Assembly: GCA_041745535.1 (NCBI GenBank)
Contig: JBGTIS010000276.1
Coordinates: 1-34,215 of the forward strand
Direction of reading: 5' to 3'
Length of the DNA: 34,215 nt
Source: JBGTIS01 sp041745535
Lineage (GTDB): Bacteria > Bacteroidota > Bacteroidia > Cytophagales > Cyclobacteriaceae
Positions within the stretch are counted from its first letter, which is position 1, and each line of letters begins with the position of its first letter. The notes beneath the pieces are model-generated. The model was not told where the DNA came from. It worked only from the letters and a program-made list of their open reading frames with translations, and did no database searches. The translations under genes were made by a program, and so were the position numbers. This document shows positions 19,343 through 26,204 of the stretch, one piece after another.

Positions 19343-20074
19343 ATGTATAGCAGATGTATCCTTTATATTTTTTTAATTCTAGAAGCATCCTGTTATACAA
19401 GCGTAGCTAGAGAAATAAATTTTCTTTACGCACATTTTAGTAACGATAGCCTTATTACCGTAAAAGGCAAAATAATGAGCGTATTGGAAGAAAAACCGAT
19501 TACCTCCCAGATAACATACCGGTCATTACCGTATGGCAGTATCATCGGTATTTTTCAGTTCGATCATGCTGATGGCAGTTTTAATCTTTCATTAATGCCC
19601 AACAAAACCTATCAGTTAGAAATTTCCTCTCCAGGTTATCAATCTACCACAATTACCCTTGAACCCAATGCTGAAGCCATTGGCGACACCATTGCCAAAA
19701 ATTTTTATTTGTATGGGGTTTTCAAGAAAGGTGATGTTTTTAAACTCAGGGAAAAAATATTTTTTGATCAGGGTAACGCCCGGTTGCGAGAGGAATCAAC
19801 CGCCGGATTGGAAGAAATTATTAACCTGCTTACTCATAATCCTAAATTATCGATTCAGTTGGAAGGCCATACAGACAGCGGCAACCGAAAATCTCTGATG
19901 ACACTTTCGGAGCAAAGAGTAAAAGCTGTAAAAGAGTATCTGGTAAACATGGGCATCGACCCTAAAAGAATTAAAACAAAAGCCTATGGTGGTACCAGAC
20001 CTATAACTTCCGAAAATACCCCGGAAGCCAGACAAATCAACAGAAGGGTTGAAATCAGGATTCTTAAACTGTAA
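19343..20074 (+). CDS. OmpA family protein with carboxypeptidase regulatory-like N-terminal domain
   Basis: A 243-residue protein with a hydrophobic N-terminal export signal (CILYIFLILEASCYTS); the Cys is not in a good lipobox, so ordinary cleavage is more likely. A short beta-sandwich of carboxypeptidase regulatory-like type (about 38-125) leads into an OmpA C-terminal domain (about 137-243) with FFDQGNARL, EGHTDSGN (Asp178), LSEQR (Arg192) and the closing NRRVEI. The peptidoglycan-binding Asp/Arg pair is intact, unlike in the upstream paralogue. It should anchor to peptidoglycan in the periplasm. The 136-base gap and hairpin suggest its own promoter, but co-expression with the PD40-OmpA gene is plausible. 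Confidence 0.85.
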   Translation: MYSRCILYIFLILEASCYTSVAREINFLYAHFSNDSLITVKGKIMSVLEEKPITSQITYRSLPYGSIIGIFQFDHADGSFNLSLMPNKTYQLEISSPGYQSTTITLEPNAEAIGDTIAKNFYLYGVFKKGDVFKLREKIFFDQGNARLREESTAGLEEIINLLTHNPKLSIQLEGHTDSGNRKSLMTLSEQRVKAVKEYLVNMGIDPKRIKTKAYGGTRPITSENTPEARQINRRVEIRILKL

Positions 20075-20239
20075 TATATTTTTTCCCTTTATCCAACCTT
20101 TTTCCAATTCATCAGGTCTTTCGTAGATAAACTTCACTTGGCGTTTTATAATTATTGAAAAAAAAGTCAACTGAGGTACATAAATGTCGTACTAAATTTA
20201 TATCTCTTTCGATTTTATAATTTTTAAACCACTTTATAA

Positions 20240-21028
20240 ATGGATATCAGCAGTCAAATTCTCGCCCTGAACCGAACTGAAAAAATTCTGTATGGTACTA
20301 TTTTACTATTTAATTTAACGGGTCTTTTACTTGTCTTTTTTTATCCCGACCAGTTTGAAAATTTCGTTCGGGAAGATGGGATTGTAGAAACATGCACAGC
20401 CTTGTTGCTTTTTTTCACCAGTTTATTGTTATTGGAGCATCTGCTGAGCGGAAAGATTAAGTATGCTCCCATTAAAGCACTGGTCACATTTGTGTTAGCT
20501 GTAGTATTTATTTTTGGGGCAGGAGAAGAAATTTCCTGGGGGCAGCGGATATTTCATTTCTCCTCGGGTGAATTCTTCATGGAAAATAACACACAGGGCG
20601 AAACCAACCTGCACAACCTGATGGTACATGGGTTTAAAATTAATAAGCTTATTTTCGGGCAGCTACTTACTGTTTTACTGGTTATACATCTTTTCTTAAC
20701 CCCTTATCTATACGCGAAATTACAAGGGTTTCGAGAGCTGGCTAACCAACTGGCAATCCCTATCGGGAAATACCATCATGCGCTGTATTTTACGGTAGTA
20801 CTTATTTTGATTTTTATAATCCCTTCGGGAAAAAAATGGGAATTATTCGAGCTATCTTTCTCTTCCATTTTGTTTTTAATATTTTTGTTTCCGGTAAACA
20901 AATTTTTCATTCAGATTGGCCCTGATAAACCACTTATGAAAAGAAAATTGGGCCAGGCCATACCATGCCAAAAACGTACGAGTACCAGGGAACAAACAAA
21001 TGCTCGTTTTTTTCATAAATCACATTAA
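20240..21028 (+). CDS. Polytopic membrane protein of unknown function with GEEISWGQR motif
   Basis: A 262-residue protein with about six membrane segments (around 16-34, 50-68, 79-94, 137-155, 182-196, 206-220) and a basic cytosolic-looking tail. Between helices 3 and 4 lies a dense polar stretch: GAGEEISWGQRIF (93-105) and NTQGETNLHN (117-126), with WELFE (200-204) before the last helix. These invariant-looking acidic and His/Asn residues resemble a conserved but uncharacterised family of bacterial integral membrane proteins and could form a metal site or a membrane-embedded active site. No function can be assigned. It lies alone between the OmpA gene and the RRM gene, with 165 and 154 bases of non-coding DNA on either side. 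Confidence 0.8.
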   Translation: MDISSQILALNRTEKILYGTILLFNLTGLLLVFFYPDQFENFVREDGIVETCTALLLFFTSLLLLEHLLSGKIKYAPIKALVTFVLAVVFIFGAGEEISWGQRIFHFSSGEFFMENNTQGETNLHNLMVHGFKINKLIFGQLLTVLLVIHLFLTPYLYAKLQGFRELANQLAIPIGKYHHALYFTVVLILIFIIPSGKKWELFELSFSSILFLIFLFPVNKFFIQIGPDKPLMKRKLGQAIPCQKRTSTREQTNARFFHKSH

Positions 21029-21182
21029 AATGCTAATGTAAATTTTTCTTTGTTCTCAATATTACGTAATTTGCACTTTATTCGAGGATTTAGTCTAGTC
21101 AGTAAGATTTTTGAAATTTCTAAAAAATTCCTGCCTTATTCCCTACGCTACATCCTTTTTTTTCAATTCTAAATTTTTAAAA

Positions 21183-21479
21183 ATGAACATTTATGTTGCT
21201 AACCTGAGCCAGAAGGTTCAGGATGATGACCTTAAAGAAATTTTTGAGGAATACGGCGAAGTTACATCTTGCAAAGTAATCAAAGATAGATTTACAGGAG
21301 ACTCGAGAGGGTTTGGTTTCGTTGAAATGCCCAACGAATCTGAAGGTACCCAGGCTATTGATGAGCTTGATGGTGCTGAATTAGATGGAAAATATCTAAA
21401 AGTAAATAAGGCAAAACCCAGAGCACCACGCGAAAATTACAGCGGCGGCGGCGGCGGTGGCGGCGGAAGAAGGTATTAA
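21183..21479 (+). CDS. Small glycine-rich RRM RNA-binding protein
   Basis: A 98-residue single RRM protein. RNP2 is IYVANL (3-8) and RNP1 is RGFGFVEM (42-49), with the aromatic residues needed to stack on RNA. The tail is basic with a run of glycines ending RRY, as in plant and cyanobacterial glycine-rich RNA-binding proteins and their Bacteroidota counterparts. It probably acts as an RNA chaperone or post-transcriptional regulator. I use ATG 21183; the open frame extends upstream only through a TTG in what looks like a leader. The 154-base gap before the gene leaves room for a long 5' leader. A strong intrinsic terminator follows directly, so the gene is monocistronic. Confidence 0.93.
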   Translation: MNIYVANLSQKVQDDDLKEIFEEYGEVTSCKVIKDRFTGDSRGFGFVEMPNESEGTQAIDELDGAELDGKYLKVNKAKPRAPRENYSGGGGGGGGRRY

Positions 21480-21487
21480 TTGAACAC

Positions 21488-21523
21488 AAGGACAGGCTTA
21501 TTTCAAAATCTGTCCTTTTTTTT
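21488..21523 (+). terminator. Rho-independent terminator of the RRM gene
   Basis: AAGGACAG pairs perfectly with CTGTCCTT across a 14-base loop, and the stem runs into eight consecutive T (21516-21523). It begins nine bases after the stop codon. Confidence 0.85.
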
Positions 21524-21605
21524 ATCCGGCAAAATCTGTCTACAGAAATTTATTTCTCCTCTGAATTATTAAATTCACTATTTATTTATAATTTTCTACT
21601 CCCTT

Positions 21606-22763
21606 TCATTCTGGTATAGTCTGAATCGGCTGAGGCGTACTGAATTGTTTTCCTTCTATCTTTTTTGGCTTCTTTAGCCGTTTTATCCTGATCGCGCTTC
21701 CCTTTCCTTCCTCATAGTATACAATTAAAATAGCCTCATTATCTAACTCTACGGTTGAGGCGTATGCGCCCCGGCAAGCATCTACCAAATAGGTACCTTG
21801 CCAGCTTTTTCCATCATTGGCACTGAATCGCACGCCCGTAAAAGCAGAACCATCTTCCCGAAAAGTCCGAAGAGACATCACAATTTCTCCTGATTTTAAA
21901 CGGGTTAAAGAAGGAGCATCTCCATAAAAACCAATATCATGTACCGCCGACCAGGATTTCCCATTGTCGATACTGGTGGTTGTGTGCATATGAATTCCAT
22001 TTTTAGTTGTCCCGCGCATCACCGCGTACAGGGTTCCGTCCTTTAATTTAATCACATCCGTCTCACTGAGATTTAAATTATTATCATCGTGTACCGGAAT
22101 CACTTTTCCCCATGTTTTCCCCATATCGCCCGACCTTATAAACCCAACTTTAAACTGATTGTCAGAATTTTCCTGTAAACTATAAACCGGTTGAATCACC
22201 ATGCCATCAAATTCTCGGGAGGCGGCCGAACAAAACCAATTCTCTGCCAGTAAGGCAGGTTCAGTATCCCAGGTTTTTCCATTATCAATAGAACGCACCA
22301 CATAGGTACCCCCTCTTTTGGGGTTCAGCTGCAGATTAAAAAAACTACAGATTAAGGTGCCGTCACTTAATTGATTGATGTGCGGATCGCGATTATCCTG
22401 GTCATCATCATACAATATCGCTGCTTCGCTCCAGGTTCTTCCATCATCTCCGGACCGTACCATGCAAATGCGACCCGCTTTCGGATATTTATTGCTTTTT
22501 TCCGTAACATGTCCGTCACCCGCATAAAACACAACCAGTAAATCCCCGTTTCGCAATCGGGTTACATCCGGAAACGCCTGGTAGTCGCCAGCTGCTTCAC
22601 CCTTTGAAATAATCTCATACAATGTAGTGTCTGCATGATCGAAGAAAGACTTGCTTACCAAAGACAAAGTTTTCCTGGTAATTTCGTGTCTGGCATGAGC
22701 AACTGCGCATATCAGAAATAAGAGTACTGAAAACAGGTATAATGCGCGGGTTGAGTTTATCAT
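21606..22763 (-). CDS. Sialidase-like BNR/Asp-box exported glycosidase
   Basis: A 385-residue protein with an N-terminal signal peptide (core LYLFSVLLFLICAVAHA). It is a six-bladed-propeller protein with five Asp boxes: SGDDGRTW (104), SIDNGKTW (158), SGDMGKTW (211), SIDNGKSW (264) and SANDGKSW (314), about 53 residues apart. It would be called exo-alpha-sialidase by homology. The first arginine of the sialidase triad normally sits in a RIP motif; at the matching place this protein has YQAFPDVTRL, with no arginine, so true sialidase activity is uncertain and another glycan may be the substrate. It should act in the periplasm or at the cell surface. It is divergent from the blaI-like operon and shares its 220-base regulatory gap. 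Confidence 0.8.
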   Translation of the reverse strand: MINSTRALYLFSVLLFLICAVAHARHEITRKTLSLVSKSFFDHADTTLYEIISKGEAAGDYQAFPDVTRLRNGDLLVVFYAGDGHVTEKSNKYPKAGRICMVRSGDDGRTWSEAAILYDDDQDNRDPHINQLSDGTLICSFFNLQLNPKRGGTYVVRSIDNGKTWDTEPALLAENWFCSAASREFDGMVIQPVYSLQENSDNQFKVGFIRSGDMGKTWGKVIPVHDDNNLNLSETDVIKLKDGTLYAVMRGTTKNGIHMHTTTSIDNGKSWSAVHDIGFYGDAPSLTRLKSGEIVMSLRTFREDGSAFTGVRFSANDGKSWQGTYLVDACRGAYASTVELDNEAILIVYYEEGKGSAIRIKRLKKPKKIEGKQFSTPQPIQTIPE

Positions 22764-22849
22764 AATTTTTTGGACGTAGTATTTTTTATGGTTTTTAGAC
22801 CTTATCTATCACCTGCCTAAACTTACGCGGAAAATTAATTTAAACTATT

Positions 22850-22909
22850 AACTAAATAAATAGTTTACAAACTAATAAATTAGTTATATCTTTGACTAAA
22901 GACTTAGTT
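22850..22909. promoter_or_regulatory. Triple dyad operator AACTA-N6-TAGTT in front of the blaI-like gene
   Basis: Three 16-base dyads share half-sites AACTA and TAGTT with a 6-base spacer: 22850-22865, 22870-22885 (which pairs over seven bases per arm) and 22894-22909 (first base G). Starts are 20 and 24 bases apart, about two helical turns. They surround the -7 element at 22887-22894. This is the expected arrangement for a dimeric BlaI/MecI-type repressor controlling its own operon, and the gap is shared with the divergent sialidase-like gene. Confidence 0.7.
22887..22894 (+). promoter_or_regulatory. -7 promoter element TATCTTTG of the blaI-M56 operon
   Basis: An exact TAnnTTTG lying between dyad 2 and dyad 3, so that the transcription start would fall in dyad 3. 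The -33 element is poor (TTTA at 22864-22867). The leader would be about 85 bases. Confidence 0.55.
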
Positions 22910-22983
22910 AATAATGGTTACCTTCCAGCAACTTACTGGTAAATTATGTATAATTACGCTTACAACGATCTAAATTTTAAAGT

Positions 22984-23391
22984 ATGAAAGAACTTACAAA
23001 AGCTGAAGAACAGGTAATGCAAATCCTTTGGCAGATAAAGAAAGGATTTGTAAAAGACATTCTGGAAAAAATGCCTGAACCAAAACCTGCCTACAACACC
23101 GTGTCTACCATTGTACGCATTCTGGAGAAAAAAGAATTTGTGGGCTACACCGCTTATGGCAAAACCCACGAATATTACCCGCTGATCGCGAAGAAAGTCT
23201 ATAGCAATTATTATCTGAAAACCTTTATGAAAGGGTATTTCGGAGGTTCCTTTAAAAATCTGGTTTCATTTTTCGCCAAAGAAAACGATATGGACATACG
23301 TGAATTTGAGGAACTGATGAAATATGTGGAAGAAGACTTAAAAGATTCTTCCCCATCAGGAGAAACTGATTCAAAAACAGAAGAAAAGTAA
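22984..23391 (+). CDS. BlaI/MecI/CopY family winged-helix repressor
   Basis: A 135-residue protein of normal length for the family. Residues 3-70 form the winged helix (LTKAEEQVMQILW at the start, recognition helix PAYNTVSTIVRILEKK), followed by a helical dimerisation part with the YYP..AKK...YLK..M pattern and an acidic tail. BlaI-type repressors bind dyad operators and are removed by proteolysis triggered by an M56 membrane peptidase. Two M56 genes follow in the same operon, and three matching dyads lie in the promoter, so autorepression and control of the whole operon are very likely. The next gene begins 12 bases after its stop. Confidence 0.93.
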   Translation: MKELTKAEEQVMQILWQIKKGFVKDILEKMPEPKPAYNTVSTIVRILEKKEFVGYTAYGKTHEYYPLIAKKVYSNYYLKTFMKGYFGGSFKNLVSFFAKENDMDIREFEELMKYVEEDLKDSSPSGETDSKTEEK

Positions 23392-23403
23392 ACCATCAGA
23401 CCC

Positions 23404-24345
23404 ATGAACAGATTAGGGCTTTTGATATTTATTCCGCTGATTTTACTAATGCTTGGCATTTTTGTTCATAATCAGACCAGCGACAATGGGCAGGCTCCCG
23501 CACCACGGGAAGTTCAGGCGGAAGCAAGCGAATACCCGGAATATGATTTAATACCGGAAGCACTGAAGAGGGAAATGGCTTTGTTGAAATCTGTCCGGCC
23601 CAATCCAAATTATTTCTTTTGTTATTACTTCGACATAGAGGATGTGAATAATAACTATTTGATTGTAGATGCCAATGTAAAAATTCTATACACGCTTCCT
23701 GTTACACAACCTGAAGTACTGGCCTCGGTGAAAGATAAAATACGTGACAATCAGGGAAAAATCATGTTTGCGGATGTGCACCCCGATTTGAAGATCAATC
23801 CCTCTTCCAAAAGAAGTGAAACTCAAATTAAAAGAATTAAAGAAAACTTTAATAATCCTGGCTGGTCTTGGATACAGTACATTATACCGGTCAATAACCT
23901 GGATTTCTCTAAACTTAAGATTGCCATCATCGGGCAAACGCTTTCGGCCTATCCCGGCGCTTCAGTAGGTCCGGAAGTATTTAAGCCGGAGGAAGTAGAC
24001 ACCTTACCAGCGCCCATCAGGGGGTATGCGTATTTTGAGAAACTGATGATAGCGGAACTGAAAAAGTTTGATGTGTTTACCTTCTATGACCTGAAGGGAA
24101 AAGTGGTGGTTGAATTTACAGCGGGTGCCCCTTCCCTATCCCCCAATGTATTGGAAGGATTTTCTACCAGCACCGACCGCTATGAAGCGTATCAGGCTGA
24201 TGGGGCTTTTATTAAAGCACTGAACCAATGTAAAGTGCACTGGAAAACTGGCGTACGTAAGGGCAAACCCGTTCGGGTCAGAATACCTTTGACCTTTCTG
24301 GTAGACGGGCAAAATATTTCATTACTGAATCAAACCTCTAATTAA
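23404..24345 (+). CDS. Membrane-anchored protein with degenerate TonB C-terminal-like domain
   Basis: A 313-residue protein with one N-terminal membrane segment (LGLLIFIPLILLMLGIF) and the rest periplasmic. The middle region is unrecognised. The last 110 residues (about 203-300) follow a TonB C-terminal pattern: FEKLMIAELKKF, then KGKVVVEFTAG, a stretch ending ALNQCKVHWKTGVRKGKPVRVRIPLTF. This is the same order as the clear TonB_C domains of the two downstream proteins, with the YP..A motif replaced by FDVFTFYDLKG. Homology to TonB_C is therefore inferred from pattern. It sits between the repressor (12 bases) and the first M56 gene (7 bases), clearly in one operon, and may be a non-peptidase partner in the same envelope-sensing pathway. 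Confidence 0.75.
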   Translation: MNRLGLLIFIPLILLMLGIFVHNQTSDNGQAPAPREVQAEASEYPEYDLIPEALKREMALLKSVRPNPNYFFCYYFDIEDVNNNYLIVDANVKILYTLPVTQPEVLASVKDKIRDNQGKIMFADVHPDLKINPSSKRSETQIKRIKENFNNPGWSWIQYIIPVNNLDFSKLKIAIIGQTLSAYPGASVGPEVFKPEEVDTLPAPIRGYAYFEKLMIAELKKFDVFTFYDLKGKVVVEFTAGAPSLSPNVLEGFSTSTDRYEAYQADGAFIKALNQCKVHWKTGVRKGKPVRVRIPLTFLVDGQNISLLNQTSN

Positions 24346-24352
24346 ACCGGAT

Positions 24353-26125
24353 ATGAATGCATTGTTCAATTACTTTTTAGAATCGGGAATCTGCCTGGCG
24401 GTGTTTTATCTGTTTTACTTCGCGGTGCTGCGGCAGCAACCTACTTTTGGCTACAACCGCGCTTACCTGTTACTCACTTCCCTGGCTTCCCTGATCATTC
24501 CGCTGTTGGAAATCCCTTTATATCCATCTTCCGCTACAGGCATATATGACCTTAATCCGGGATTTTCTATATTAATTTTAGGGGAAACCGGCGTGGAAAC
24601 AACCGTTTCCCCTACCCCAACAGTTAATTGGTTACAGGTGCTGGTCGCCGTATACCTCACCGGCGTGAGCCTTACCCTGCTCGGGTTTCTGAAACAGCTT
24701 TACCAGATCAGACACATTATCAAAACCTATGAAAAAAAATATTCTCCGAAAGGGTACCGGGTGATACAAACCCAGGGCAAACTGCCGGTTTCTTCTTTCT
24801 TCAATACCCTGTTCTGGGACCCTACTTTAAACATTAGTGAGCAGCACAAACAACAGGTTCTCGCGCACGAAGAAGTGCACATCAGCCAGAAGCATAGCTT
24901 TGATGTGGTATATATGTCGCTGCTGAAAATCGTTTTCTGGTTCAACCCTTTTGTGTATCTCTATCACAAGGAGCTGACCGATGTGCATGAGTTTGCCGCC
25001 GATGCCGCCGTTACCCGGCAGAAAGACGCCAGCGACTACGCGAAAATATTGGTAAATCAGCTTTTCCAGCAGGCAGAGTTTTCTTTACTCAACCATTTTT
25101 ATAAGTCATTAACCCTAAAACGTTTAACCATGATGAAACGCACCAGAAAAAAAATCTATACCTACCGGTTTCTGTTAGCCTTACCGCTATTCGCGCTTAT
25201 GATTTTTGTTTTTTCCTGTCAGAAAGAAGAAGACCCTGTTGTGGGCGCCGAACAGATCGTGGAAACCTTTGCCACTACCCAGAATGAAATTGACGTGGTA
25301 AACGATCAGATCAACCAACTCATCAGCAAATACCCTGACTTTAACCTCAATCTTGACAAATTAGGTAATATCCGGTTGGGACAGATTACGATTGAAGCAT
25401 ATAAAAAAGCAATAGAAGGTGTGGATAACGAATCTGACAGGGAAAAGGTAGCCGGTTTGTTTATACAATTAAGAGACCTCAATCAGGAACTGAAAAGCAA
25501 TGGTTTACAGGGTGCTGACGAAGTGTTTACGATAGTAGAAGAACAACCTGTGCCAGAAGAGGGCATGGAAGCCTTTTATCAATACATCCGACAGAATCTG
25601 AAGTATCCGGAAACGGCCCGGCAGCAGGGTATTGAAGGAAGGGTGTTTGTACAGTTTGTAGTAGAAAAGGATGGCGCTATTACCAATGTGCAGGTTATTA
25701 AAGGCATTGGTGAAGCATGCGATAATGAAGCCGTCCGGGTGATGCAAAACGCCACAGCCTGGAATCCCGGGTACCAGCGTGGCAGACCGGTGAAAGTAAG
25801 AATGGTACTGCCTATTTCCTTTAGCCTGGGCAGGGGCGTTACTTCCGAAACGGTATCAATAGATCCTACGAGCCAGATGAAGATTCAGTCTACAGAAAAA
25901 GAGGGTGTGGTATCTGGCAAAGTTCTGGACAATGACAACAATCCGCTGGCTGGCGTGAACATTATCGCCAAAGGAACTACCACGGGTACCGTATCGGATA
26001 TGAATGGTAATTATGCGATCAGGTTACCGGTAGGTGCCAATACGTTGGTATTCTCTTTTACCGGGTTTAATTCCAAAGAAATCGCGGTTAAAAATCAGGT
26101 GGTCATCAATGAGGTACCTGAATAA
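24353..26125 (+). CDS. BlaR1-like M56 peptidase fused to TonB C-terminal and carboxypeptidase-regulatory-like domains
   Basis: A 590-residue inner-membrane protein. Three N-terminal helices and a cytosolic M56 zinc peptidase domain carry HEEVH (172-176), with the third ligand Glu213 in VHEFAADA. A further helix (about 272-288) ends VFSCQKEED. Beyond it are a helical linker, a TonB C-terminal domain (405-490: YIRQNLKYPETARQ, EGRVFVQFVV) and a carboxypeptidase regulatory-like domain (517-590). In BlaR1 the M56 domain cleaves BlaI after an outside signal; here the penicillin-binding sensor is replaced by TonB_C, a common Bacteroidota design. The zinc site is complete. The basic stretch MMKRTRKKIYTYR plus the helix and Cys289 looks like a lipoprotein signal embedded in the protein. 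Confidence 0.92.
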   Translation: MNALFNYFLESGICLAVFYLFYFAVLRQQPTFGYNRAYLLLTSLASLIIPLLEIPLYPSSATGIYDLNPGFSILILGETGVETTVSPTPTVNWLQVLVAVYLTGVSLTLLGFLKQLYQIRHIIKTYEKKYSPKGYRVIQTQGKLPVSSFFNTLFWDPTLNISEQHKQQVLAHEEVHISQKHSFDVVYMSLLKIVFWFNPFVYLYHKELTDVHEFAADAAVTRQKDASDYAKILVNQLFQQAEFSLLNHFYKSLTLKRLTMMKRTRKKIYTYRFLLALPLFALMIFVFSCQKEEDPVVGAEQIVETFATTQNEIDVVNDQINQLISKYPDFNLNLDKLGNIRLGQITIEAYKKAIEGVDNESDREKVAGLFIQLRDLNQELKSNGLQGADEVFTIVEEQPVPEEGMEAFYQYIRQNLKYPETARQQGIEGRVFVQFVVEKDGAITNVQVIKGIGEACDNEAVRVMQNATAWNPGYQRGRPVKVRMVLPISFSLGRGVTSETVSIDPTSQMKIQSTEKEGVVSGKVLDNDNNPLAGVNIIAKGTTTGTVSDMNGNYAIRLPVGANTLVFSFTGFNSKEIAVKNQVVINEVPE

Positions 26126-26204
26126 CCTTGTGCTAATCAACAAGCGCCTTTTTAATGCAGGGGTCAGGTCATAATTTCCGGCTACCCCTATAAATTTCAA
26201 AGCT

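Noticed and set aside
21111..21182. TTG-started extension of the RRM protein
   Set aside because: Homology to RRM begins exactly at ATG 21183; the upstream stretch looks like an untranslated leader.
26127..26150. Terminator between the two M56 genes
   Set aside because: Only a 5-base stem (CTTGT/ACAAG), separated from a short T-run; too weak to call.
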